A DNA stretch of 64,000 nt, taken from the NCBI GenBank assembly GCA_021229015.1, contig CM037790.1, positions 56,787,690 through 56,851,689 of the forward strand. The letters are read 5' to 3'. This document shows positions 39,256 through 48,500 of the stretch, one piece after another. Below the pieces are notes generated by a model, which saw nothing but the letters and a program-made list of their open reading frames with translations, did not search any database and had not been told where the DNA came from. Origin of the DNA: Solen grandis. Its lineage: Eukaryota; Mollusca; Bivalvia; Adapedonta; Solenidae. Positions within the stretch are counted from its first letter, which is position 1, and each line of letters starts with the position of its first letter. A program made the translations under genes and the position numbers.

Positions 39256-42200
39256 TGGCCATAGGCCAGGGTGTCTACACCATTTTTCATGATCCACCTC
39301 TTGCTGTCAAAGGGTGAGAGTGACGTCTTGTTAAGGTGCTGCCCATAGATGCGATGACGGTCAGACCGCAGCACGTCCATGCCGTGGCGAAAGGTCTTCT
39401 TACCGAATAGGGCCTCCTTGTACTGCTCGTGGCGGATGTGCTTCTTCACGACGTTCTTTCTTATACCCTTTGCCTTTTTTATGTTTTTCCCATCAGCCTC
39501 CAGGATAGAGTACATCTTCGGGCGCAGGCCCACGAACTCGGCGATAGGACGCCCAGCGCATTCATCCTTCATGAGGCCTGGTACCTTCTTGTTGACCACA
39601 CTGTGCAGCGGATGATCCGACGGGTAGTCGGACGTGTCATAGAGGCCCTGGTCAGAGGCCATGTCGGAGTAAACGTCGGAGGTGTGGATCTCCAGTAGCA
39701 GAGAGTCCGTGTCGGTGTAGAGGAGGGTGCAGCGCTCGCCGTACCGCTTCTTCATTTGATTGTAGAAGAAGTCGTACATGAGGTGCTTGGATAGGTCCAG
39801 GATGCTCATCCCCACATAAATCGGGCGGTTGAGGAACAGCCGGCTCTTGTGGACCTGGATGGCAGCCAGATCGTCATCGAAGATGTTCGCCCGTGCGAAG
39901 GCTGGGCTGGCGATTAGGCGTCGGATCTTGCCCTCCTCTGATGAGCGCACCAGCTTCACATCAACCCGCCTCCGGAGATTCTCCATCGTTTTTCCGAACA
40001 CGCTGTTGTTCATCGACTTGTACAGATCCCGCTCGAACCCGTTGGCCGCCATCTTCCGTAGTTCGGTATTCAACCGGATGTACGGCTCCATCCAGGCGCT
40101 CTGTTCAAAGCGAAGGGCTCGATGTACCTTCTTCAACCGCATGCCGAGGGAGAGGTACAGCTGGAGGTTGCGGTAGTGGAGCACGTAGCGGTCCTTGTCA
40201 TGGAGGTTTGGTACCAGCTTTTCAACCTCTGTCGGCGCCACCCCAACGCCTAAGAGATTGTGCTGATATTCAGACATCCACTCCTTGAGGACAACCATGC
40301 GCTCAGGAGCTAGCGGGTAGTCATTATGCGCATCATGTAGCTCCGCAGGGTACTCCAGGTCAACCTCTAGGATGTAGCCCTCGTGGTCGTCCTCTGGATG
40401 TTCGGTTTTCATTGCCGCTAGCCGCTGAAGATCCTCCACCTCTACCCACCTGAAGCCACCCGTTGGTAGCGGCTGACTCATCGCCCAGCCATAGAGGTTG
40501 TTGGCATCTAAGTACAGGATGTGGCTGCTCGGCTTTGTTGGGTCGTAGCCCTCGACCAATGGGTTATTAGCGCGCGCATAACGCTTCGATGTCATAGAGA
40601 TTCCACCGCGCAGCCCCTTCTCGATGAAGAGGTGCTGGTCATAATCCGTGAGGAGGTCTAGCTCCACCCCGGTTTTCTTCAGCAAAGCGTCCCAGGACAA
40701 GCCGGGGCTGGTGTAGTAGTGTGCGGGGTCCAGGCCGTAGTGCCGCATGCATGTCTTTCGGAAGGTCTCGAAGACATCTGCCAGGAGGAGCACGTCCGTG
40801 CGGTTGTAGAGCTTATGGTAGTCCCCTAGGTTTCGACACTCGAAGGTCTCCCACACCCCTTTCGCATGAATGTAGTCGCTCTCGCTGATGTGTTCGTCAG
40901 ACAGCTTGCTGTAGAAGGCTTCCTTCGGAGGGAGGCGGGTCTCTGCGAATCTCTCCCAAGAGTCCATGTACTCGTACGGATAGACGCCCTTGCGCAGCAG
41001 GAGCTCACGCCTGTTGTTGTTGGGTTCATACCGCGCCGTTATCTGGAAGACCTCGGGCCTGTTTGCATCAACCAACTTGTCTAGAGAGGCTTGGAGGAAC
41101 TGGGCGCTGTCGATGAAGCGGAGCTGCCCGAGAGAGAAGCTGATGTACTTCTCCGTGTTGTTAGGGATGCAAGACACCCTGCCCTCTACCTTGGAGATGG
41201 CTTGCATGAGGAGGTGAGAGTCGTAGCCCCGCAGGTTGTGGAATACAACCGGTATGGTCGTTGTTTTGGGGTTCAGCCTTAACTTAAGGTTGCAGGCGTT
41301 GTGGGCTGCCCCTCTGAATCGCCCTGTGATGTGGCAGTGGTCACGCACAGAGTCTCTTTCAAGCGGTTTTTCACATATATGGCAGTTGGTAGCAGTGTTG
41401 TAAGCCTTCCAGTCTTCTTGCGACATCCTAATGGCCATTGGATTGGCCAGCACTCTCTTGATATTTTTCTCCTCTATCTGCAGTGCTCGGAGGAAGTGCT
41501 CAGCCGCTTTGGGCCCTCGGTACTCAACCGGGGGCTCTGTGTGCCCATCACAGCGCACAACCACGTAGCAGTAGCTACAGGCCTCATGCTGCTGAGTGTT
41601 CTGAGTGTTGCTCTTGGTGGGGTCTAGCTCAGGCCCCTCAACTTTGGTGACCAGAGCCTCAAAGTCGGCGTAGATGATGTATGGGGCCGGCAGCTGTTTG
41701 TGGTGGTTCTGAAAGGACAGCTTGTTCCTCCCCTCTTCGGGCATCTCCACCCTCACCGCCGTCTGCCCGATGCCTTGGCACTCGGGTTTGTGGGCCTCCA
41801 GCAGGTCCTCCCTGGTGTAGCAGTGGAGGCAGCGCTCGCAGAAGTGTTTAGGCCCAACATGCTTACTCTGATCATGCAGTAAGCGGTTGAGGTTCTTGAT
41901 CCATGTGTAGTGAAACTTGCCCGCCTTCTCGATCAGCAGGAGGTTGATCCGGGGCGTGTCCGCCGGCTGTTTGCTGAGGCGGTGTACTATAACACCCTCA
42001 TCCCAGCCGAATACGTTGATGGCTAACTTATTTTGTTTTTCAACTTTCTGGACCTGAGAGATTGGCGTGGGGGCATCAATCCCTGTGAAGTTGAGGCCGT
42101 CCTCTGTAGGGTACCATGACCTCCTCTCCGCATTGTGCGGTGGTGGCGCTGCCCTGGCGGCGCGGAGTGACCATCTGAGACAGTGATCATCTCTGTTTTT

Positions 42201-43019
42201 CACGTTTATTACCGCCTTCTTATTTTGCACTGCTGTCGGGAGTGGGATGTAAGATCCTCCCCTCAAAGGTTGGTATCTGGCGATATCCAGCCAAAGAGTC
42301 TGCACCTGATCTACAACCCAGCCAGACCCTCTCTGTGTCCACTTCTCGAGCGTTTCTTGGATCCTCGGGAAAGCTTGATTGAGGGCCCCCTCGATCTCAC
42401 TCTCCTGTAAGATAGCCTCCTGCTTGTGACGAAGCACAGGGTCTGTATACTCCTCGCCGCCGTCTGGGTTGTCTTTCCGAAGCTGGACTTTCAGCGCTAG
42501 CTGAAACTTTACACCGTTCAGAGCCTGTATCTCTTCCTCGAGCTTATCATGGATCTGGGGTTTCACTTTTTCAAGTAAAGCCCGGGGGTCTGCACCGTGA
42601 GGATGCCCTTCAGGCGCATCCATCTGCCAGCCCCTCAAGAAGCCGCCAATTGCCCAGGGGGTCTGCCTGAAGACTAACTTATCTGGTGTTGTGTTCCGAC
42701 TGAACACATCAAGGATCTCATTTTGGTAATCCGTAGTTGTTCTGAGTGTTCTTGAGGGAGGGTGGGGGTCAAACTCCTCCAAGATGGCCTTTCGTTTTCT
42801 CTCCTTGGCCTTGCGGCCTGGCCGTGGTGGTGGGACAGGTCTTGGTTGCAGAGGCTTAAGTAAGTCTCTGTTTTCAGGATTGGGCTCGTCCAGAATGTTT
42901 CTTACAGCCGGCGCCTCTTCCGGTGCTACCAGCTTGATCAGATCAGCCTTTCTGAAAGACGAATACCCTCTCAAACCTGCATCTCTAGCCATCGCGCGCA
43001 GTTCACGTACCGTTGGCAT
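39156..43019 (-). CDS. polB: Protein-primed DNA polymerase B (1287 aa), intact
   Basis: Domains in order, positions approximate: SAP-like DNA-binding motif (4-31, LRAMARDAGLRGYSSFRKAD); zinc-finger-like CERCLHC...HKPEC (394-414); exonuclease I with YADFEA (450-455); an inserted HNH/endonuclease-VII-like module with CHICE...DHCHITGRFRGAAHNACN (546-578); exonuclease II HNLRGYDSHL (594-603); exonuclease III YNRTDVLLLAD (738-748); palm motif A YLDANNLYG (836-844); motif B NNSVFGK (1004-1010); motif C YTDTDS (1101-1106). All catalytic residues I look for are present. The natural C-terminus seems to be near DTLAYGH; about 30 further residues are read antisense through the integrase end. It replicates the element by protein priming. 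Confidence 0.93.
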   Translation of the reverse strand: MPTVRELRAMARDAGLRGYSSFRKADLIKLVAPEEAPAVRNILDEPNPENRDLLKPLQPRPVPPPRPGRKAKERKRKAILEEFDPHPPSRTLRTTTDYQNEILDVFSRNTTPDKLVFRQTPWAIGGFLRGWQMDAPEGHPHGADPRALLEKVKPQIHDKLEEEIQALNGVKFQLALKVQLRKDNPDGGEEYTDPVLRHKQEAILQESEIEGALNQAFPRIQETLEKWTQRGSGWVVDQVQTLWLDIARYQPLRGGSYIPLPTAVQNKKAVINVKNRDDHCLRWSLRAARAAPPPHNAERRSWYPTEDGLNFTGIDAPTPISQVQKVEKQNKLAINVFGWDEGVIVHRLSKQPADTPRINLLLIEKAGKFHYTWIKNLNRLLHDQSKHVGPKHFCERCLHCYTREDLLEAHKPECQGIGQTAVRVEMPEEGRNKLSFQNHHKQLPAPYIIYADFEALVTKVEGPELDPTKSNTQNTQQHEACSYCYVVVRCDGHTEPPVEYRGPKAAEHFLRALQIEEKNIKRVLANPMAIRMSQEDWKAYNTATNCHICEKPLERDSVRDHCHITGRFRGAAHNACNLKLRLNPKTTTIPVVFHNLRGYDSHLLMQAISKVEGRVSCIPNNTEKYISFSLGQLRFIDSAQFLQASLDKLVDANRPEVFQITARYEPNNNRRELLLRKGVYPYEYMDSWERFAETRLPPKEAFYSKLSDEHISESDYIHAKGVWETFECRNLGDYHKLYNRTDVLLLADVFETFRKTCMRHYGLDPAHYYTSPGLSWDALLKKTGVELDLLTDYDQHLFIEKGLRGGISMTSKRYARANNPLVEGYDPTKPSSHILYLDANNLYGWAMSQPLPTGGFRWVEVEDLQRLAAMKTEHPEDDHEGYILEVDLEYPAELHDAHNDYPLAPERMVVLKEWMSEYQHNLLGVGVAPTEVEKLVPNLHDKDRYVLHYRNLQLYLSLGMRLKKVHRALRFEQSAWMEPYIRLNTELRKMAANGFERDLYKSMNNSVFGKTMENLRRRVDVKLVRSSEEGKIRRLIASPAFARANIFDDDLAAIQVHKSRLFLNRPIYVGMSILDLSKHLMYDFFYNQMKKRYGERCTLLYTDTDSLLLEIHTSDVYSDMASDQGLYDTSDYPSDHPLHSVVNKKVPGLMKDECAGRPIAEFVGLRPKMYSILEADGKNIKKAKGIRKNVVKKHIRHEQYKEALFGKKTFRHGMDVLRSDRHRIYGQHLNKTSLSPFDSKRWIMKNGVDTLAYGHQRVRTPSGGSRVSGGTMSSSSRTNPRSGPSSK

Positions 43020-43050
43020 GATGTTCAGCTCTGGTATATCATTTAAGCAC
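43020..43050 (-). promoter_or_regulatory. Leader motif TATACCAG.GCT..ACATCATG before polB
   Basis: The minus strand directly before and including the polB ATG reads TATACCAGAGCT, GA, ACATCATG. The same pattern with identical spacing precedes the 92-aa gene at 43355. A shared early-type promoter is plausible. Confidence 0.5.
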
Positions 43051-43076
43051 TAGTATGCATAGGTGTAACATTATGT

Positions 43077-43355
43077 CTAAATGGAGGTATTTTCAATAGC
43101 AGCAAGGCGCCGACACTCGTCTCTGAAGGTGTGTTGCTTTGCACGCCAATTTTGTACGCGTAGTTTTCCCGCGCCACACATCTTACACAGGGCCAGAGTA
43201 GTTTTTACCCCCACCCCACAGCCTCGACAAGCAACAGTGCCTCCACCCTTCCTTAGGCGGGCGTTATGTATCTTACAATACTGCCCCATGCAGCTATTTC
43301 CGCATTGCTCTGCCTTACCAATCACGAGCCATTTACATTTGTTTTGCCCCTTCAT
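43077..43355 (-). CDS. Cys-rich zinc-binding small protein (92 aa)
   Basis: Starts MKGQNKCKWLVIGKAEQCG. Eleven Cys and two or three His are arranged in pairs: C...CGNSCMGQYCKIH, then ACRGCG and LCKMCGAG, so two zinc-binding clusters are likely. I recognise the protein as a regular companion of PolB in this Polinton lineage. It lies 57 nt upstream of polB on the same strand and has the same leader motif, so it probably belongs to the replication module. DNA or RNA binding is inferred from the zinc clusters. Intact. Confidence 0.7.
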   Translation of the reverse strand: MKGQNKCKWLVIGKAEQCGNSCMGQYCKIHNARLRKGGGTVACRGCGVGVKTTLALCKMCGAGKLRVQNWRAKQHTFRDECRRLAAIENTSI

Positions 43356-43380
43356 GATGTATAGCGCTGGTATACATAAG
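43356..43380 (-). promoter_or_regulatory. Leader motif TATACCAG.GCT..ACATCATG before the Cys-rich gene
   Basis: The minus strand reads TATACCAGCGCT, AT, ACATCATG ending in the start codon at 43355. It differs from the polB leader at only three of the aligned bases. Confidence 0.5.
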
Positions 43381-43408
43381 CGTTGATACTTCTCTAATAT
43401 GAATGACT

Positions 43409-43559
43409 TTCAGCTGACGAGGCCTTACAGGCCGAAATGGCTTTGGATTACCCCCTGACTGGGGTGCGTTCCCCCTGCTGCTGGGGTTGGGGGGCTTGAG
43501 GGTTTGAACTGAGGCTTATCTGGCTTTTCTGCACCAGAACTATCATTGTGTATACTACT
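43409..43559 (-). repeat. Right terminal inverted repeat of Polinton 2 (151 bp)
   Basis: Reverse complement of the left repeat with two differences; ends in ACT directly before the AATCG duplication. Confidence 0.95.
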
Positions 43560-43564
43560 AATCG
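43560..43564. other. Target-site duplication AATCG (right)
   Basis: Matches 28408-28412. Confidence 0.8.
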
Positions 43565-43591
43565 TTTCGAACTCTATATAATCTTATATAG

Positions 43592-43752
43592 ACAGAGACG
43601 AAGTCACAAACCCTTCATCATTTCCAAATCAACCACTGGCCAGAAGGAACAAGGGTACCACATGACGACGCTAGATTTCTGCAACTTATTACGGAGGCAG
43701 AAAAGGCTGCGGATGACAGAGAAGAGAAAGGAACTATGGTTGTACATTGCCT
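43592..43752 (+). CDS. Receptor-type protein tyrosine phosphatase, exon 3 of 5 visible
   Basis: Acceptor TTATATAG ends at 43591 and donor GTAAGA starts at 43753. It encodes LHHFQINHWPEGTRVP, the WPD-loop region with the Asp replaced by Glu as in many D2 domains, then ARFLQLITEAEKA and MVVHC, the strand leading to the catalytic Cys. The first codon continues the phase-0 end of the exon at 28033. Only 32 bp separate this exon from the Polinton end, so the branch point and much of the polypyrimidine region are at or beyond the junction. The exon ends in phase 2. Confidence 0.8.
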
Positions 43753-44066
43753 GTAAGAATAGGTCAAATGTATCTTTACCGAATCGAACCTCATTATTTC
43801 TAGTCTATAACACGAACTTGGTGGAAATGAAAACAACCCGGTTGAATTATGTGAAGCCTCACTACTACAGCGATAATGATTATGTTAATCAGTTAAAAGT
43901 ATATAAATGTGTTAAAAAATCTACATTTGGCAACGTATTTACGAAGAAACCCTTAAAGAAACAGCTAATCGTAAATGCTTATGAAATTGCTCTTCTGAAT
44001 ATCATTTCGATTTTAAAAAAAATCATATTTTGATAAAGATGGCTTGTTATTCTATGCTGTTTTCAG

Positions 44067-44202
44067 TAATGCCGCGGAACGAAGTTGCCTATTTTGTGCC
44101 ATATCCATTATGCTGCAGAAAATGGATACAGATCACGAGGTCAGTGTGGTCAACACACTTAGACAGGTCAGGGTTAGAAGGCCCCTGGCAATACCGAATA
44201 AG
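44067..44202 (+). CDS. Receptor-type protein tyrosine phosphatase, exon 4 of 5 visible (signature motif)
   Basis: Acceptor TTTTCAG at 44060-44066, donor GTAGG at 44203. With the two bases from the previous exon the signature reads C-x5-R (HC, then LNAAER), keeping the catalytic Cys and Arg but replacing the SAG-G loop of active enzymes. It continues LFCAISIMLQKMDTDHEVSV and VNTLRQVRVRRP, typical of the helices after the P-loop. Probably a pseudophosphatase (regulatory D2) domain. Ends in phase 0. Confidence 0.8.
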
Positions 44203-44640
44203 GTAGGAATATTTACACTTCTTTGTCAGTTAGTTAAAATGGTGCATTGATAAAAATATGATTAGACAAAAACAGACTGATATCATGATTTGCACATCTC
44301 TTAGAGTTCAAAAGAGATACAGAAATAGAGGATGCTAAATAACGACGTCTTAGCTGATGACATTGAGAACTTATTAAAACATAACGACCTCAGATATACT
44401 GTGTAACCTTTTATTTCAACCGCTTTTTTATATTATACTATTTCATATTAATTAAATTTATTTGACTCGTCCTTTTAAATGAATAAATAACTCGAAACAA
44501 TCACTTACTTTACTCGTGAAACAATTTGTCACTTCAATAGAAATCAGACAAGAGTATACCTCAATTGTGGACACCTGGACAAAATTTTAATTGTACATAA
44601 GATTATTACGAATTTAATCGATATATTTTCCCCACTTCAG

Positions 44641-44730
44641 GAGCAATACGTGTTCTGTCATAAGTGCATATGCACTCACCTTCAGTCCGGAGATTCGAAT
44701 CGTTACACCAACCTGTCAATGCGGCGATGA
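44641..44730 (+). CDS. Receptor-type protein tyrosine phosphatase, last exon
   Basis: Acceptor CCCCACTTCAG ends at 44640. The exon reads EQYVFCHKCICTHLQSGDSN and ends at a TGA (44728-44730). EQY.FCHK is the conserved C-terminal helix of PTP domains. In frame with the previous exon, so the visible C-terminal PTP domain is complete from about its second third to its end, and the gene terminates here. Confidence 0.75.
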   Translation, partial: EQYVFCHKCICTHLQSGDSNRYTNLSMRR

Positions 44731-45545
44731 AGGAACTTTATCAAATGGTGTATACAGCTAACGGGTTATTACTACTATACATCGGACGTGACCCGAGAAC
44801 TATATTGAATTATGGATGTTATAATTTTCAAAAAGAAAACATCATTTGCTGTATTATTGGTGTAATAATGTTAAGAACATGTATATATTCTTGCCGATTA
44901 CACATGCACATGTTGCACTCTTTAAAATTATAAGCAATTATCAGTGTTTATATATTTCACTTTATTCTTCCGGATCATTTCTTACACAGTGTACATAGTT
45001 TAGATTGCTTATATTGACTGTGCTCGTCTTTTTATTTGAAATTAACTTATCTACTATATAGACGTACTTCTACCTATGTACGTTTTCATTTCATTTTTGT
45101 TCTATTTCTATTCTATTGATAAAATTGATGTTGTTATAATATGCATTGTTATGCGACAGAGATATGGTACTAGCAATATAAAGTATTTGTATCATAGTAT
45201 TTGGTACTCCACATACACCTTCACCTATGTAACATATGCATATAATAAGCCAATAATCTATTGAACAAAATGTTCAATGCTGTGATGTTTTATTGAATTA
45301 GAAAGTATGTACTGTTTCAAATCTATTTTATATGTATAACATATGTATAAAATATTGTTCTTGAAAATAGGCATGTTGAAAATGTTCATACAGGACTTTT
45401 CCTTTTCATTTTATTTCATAAATCCTTGTTTCTTTTTCGTATATGTTTTCCCTATAGGTCAAAAATGTATGGTTAAGAAATAGTCTTATACATACTTAAA
45501 AACTTTTCACGATTTTGATTACATTATAGTTTAATTAGAGACTTT

Positions 45546-45588
<43 letters not shown>

Positions 45589-48500
45589 TATATTCAATAT
45601 AGTTTTAGTATCATATATGATTTTATAATATGGCACATTTCCAAATCACATATGATGTGTAATGACAAATTGTTATCGTATAGGTAATCCGAAACATCTG
45701 TCTCCGCAAATCGGCAACAATCATGCAATTATAAATTTTGACCCTGTCTGTCATGCCATTTGTCAGATAAACAACCCTAAATATTGTAATTATCAATACT
45801 TCTAAGAGCGAGACATATTATATGTGAACAAATAAATATATTGATGGCAGTATGTAATATCATATGTTTAAACATATCATTTGTAACTAACTTCTAACAA
45901 CAAAATAATCACATTGAGATATGATTGATATTGTGCCTGTATGTCTATTACCACTTTGAGTAAGGTTTCTTGTAAATATAAATAGAGTTTTATTTTTATT
46001 TCGAAATATTGTACTCGTTCATATACCTTGAATATCATCAATCTTTGATAAGTTGCTAAAGTTATGAAATACCACAAGTTTCATCTTATATGGAGCTAAC
46101 GGTAGTGTACCTTTCAATGTTTTTCAATGTTTTGATATCCTTTCACATCTAACACTGTTTATGTCGAACACTAATCACAAATATGCTTAAGAAATGTCAT
46201 GGAGTGTGATGAGGAAATATAGTATTTGGTACTAATGAGGAATAAAATCATATAGTGAAGTGTGCTCAGACCTCATTCTCTTTTAAAACAAGATTAATCT
46301 AGACAATACAAATGAAATGAAGAGCTTTTCTAACATGCTTGTTATTACAAATATTTTTATTTCTAGGTTTACTATTTCTTGAAAAAGCTGACTGTCCTTA
46401 TCAAAGATACGCACATAAAGATGCAAATTACTTGACACTATGTATAAGTATGGTTCAAACTGACAGGTATATGATTACTTATTTTATTAATTTACAATGT
46501 AACAACACTATGTTACTATATTTTAGTTCTTTCCTGAAAATTTTGATAAAGATACAATATAGTAAAACAGCACAAAGTTAAATATGTCTAACGTATGGCC
46601 ACATTGCATTTTACACAATCTAAATACATTTAATAGAATTCGAACCATTATTAAGCTTCTTTTACAAGATTTTATATAATAATATCTATTTTTATTTACC
46701 TTCAATATTTTACCATTCATTATTGCGTAGTTCGTTTTAAACCAATATGCATTCCTATATAAACCATAAAATCATTTTAAAAGGTCTGTAAACTTACATA
46801 CAATCTTTAAGTTTATAGAAGTTCAACACATATTGCATTCAACAAAATTATAATAATGGTTTACAAAAATGTTATATTTAAATGAAAAAAGGGCCGTCAA
46901 TTATATCTAAAAGAAAATATAATTCTTAGAGAGTTTCACTCTGCAATTTTCTTCGCACAACGGTCGTTGGCCTATCATACACGTTGAAGTAGGAAATGTA
47001 TGTCATATCGAGAAATTACCACCTTATTTTTATCAAAATCTCTAATAACATTCACCTGCAGCCAAGAATGTGTCCTAAATATATAATGTCGTCATTGTCG
47101 AAAAGGTCGAACCTTTAGGTATAACATGTTTAATGCAGTTTCCATCAACTTATAATTGGCGCCGTCTTATTGTAGTTGATATTTTCCTATCAAATTATTA
47201 ATTTTCATCAAATAATGTGTTACTTCGAAATGCATGTATAATCATTTCTTTTAATATAACAGATTGAACCTACTCAATTTATGCGATAAAGCAATTAGTT
47301 TCTTTTTTCTGTCAATTGTTTTCATTTAAAACTGATTTAACAAAATAGAAAAATAAATAGAATAAAATAAAAAATTAAAGAAAAATAAAAGAAAAAAACG
47401 CTATTAAGTATATAAAAGTTAAATGTATGAGTGTATGACAAACAATCAACAAGCTTTTTTTTTAATATCATCTGAGAGGAAAAAAGTTATGTTAAAGATA
47501 TATGCTTGCAATTATCTTGTTGCCTAGTTGTATTGTCAGTAATAAATGAACGATGAACGTGTGGCAGGTACAATATGGCTAAGTTTTCCTAAATTATTGT
47601 TAAAGTTAAATTAAAGAAATAATATTTTAAGAAGCACTAGATCCATATTAACTTATTTTTTAAAAAATGTTTGGAAAACAATATGGGCTACTGCTATCGT
47701 CCTTGACGATTCTTTTGGACTTGACCAGTTTACGAGACGCCCGGAAAAATGTAAATACATATTCACCCTTTCCAGAATATATAGTCCCAAACGTAGCCGT
47801 AGTAATGAATACAATTAAAGTATTACAAGACTCGTTTATCTTAATTATATTTAAACTGGAAATTAACCATGTATAAACATATATGAATAACCTTCTTATT
47901 TTGTTATTTTTATAAGTTTTCTACCGAGATATGTATTTTTAACCTTAATTTCAACGTCATCTTTTTCATTTCTTTATTATTATTATTTTTATTTTGCCAT
48001 AATTTACATTCAAGTTGTCGAAAATTGTTGTTGTCAAATAAAATAGCAACGCCCCATATTGTAAATGTATGACAAAATTATCAATACAGGAAGACAACTT
48101 ATTTATTTATAATTATATTGCCTTTTGTCCCTGGCATACTCGTATATGTTTTGATTACGGTGTTTGATTTCGATTCAAATTTTATAACATGCATAAACAA
48201 CAGATTATTTCATGTTTTTATCAGTGCTTGTGTGAACAGAATTTTAATTACTGATTTAATTACTTTTTTTTTCTTGTTTTGTTTTGTTTTGTTTTTGTTT
48301 TTTTTGTTGTTTTTTCAATTCTCACCGAGTACATGTTTTACCAAGGGTCGATGGAGGAGGACTTTGTTTACAAATGAATCAAAAAGCACTGATCACAGTA
48401 GGGATTATCAAAAAAAGACAAATACAATAACAAAAATAGAGTAATGGAATGTGGACAGTTGACTTGAAATGTAAGCTAAGAATTGTTTGATAACATAAGC

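Larger units (their letters stand above)
28413..43559. mobile_element. Polinton 2, near-complete (15,147 bp)
   Basis: Defined by 151-bp terminal inverted repeats that differ at two positions by eye, ends AG...CT as usual for Polintons, and a flanking AATCG direct repeat. It encodes PolB, integrase, packaging ATPase, major and minor capsid proteins and about nine accessory proteins. Its base composition is markedly GC-richer than the flanking host DNA. One frameshift (near 31.7 kb) is the only clear lesion in a long gene. Confidence 0.95.
28034..43591 (+). other. Phosphatase intron carrying the Polinton insertion
   Basis: Without the element and one copy of its target duplication this intron would be only about 410 bp (28034-28412 plus 43565-43591). 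The insertion enlarges it to 15.6 kb. The native left part is AT-rich and shows no gene. Confidence 0.75.

Noticed and set aside
28413..43559. CRISPR-like or tRNA arrays in Polinton 2.
   Set aside because: The direct repeats found are gene-end and linker duplications without regular spacers; no tRNA boxes were seen.
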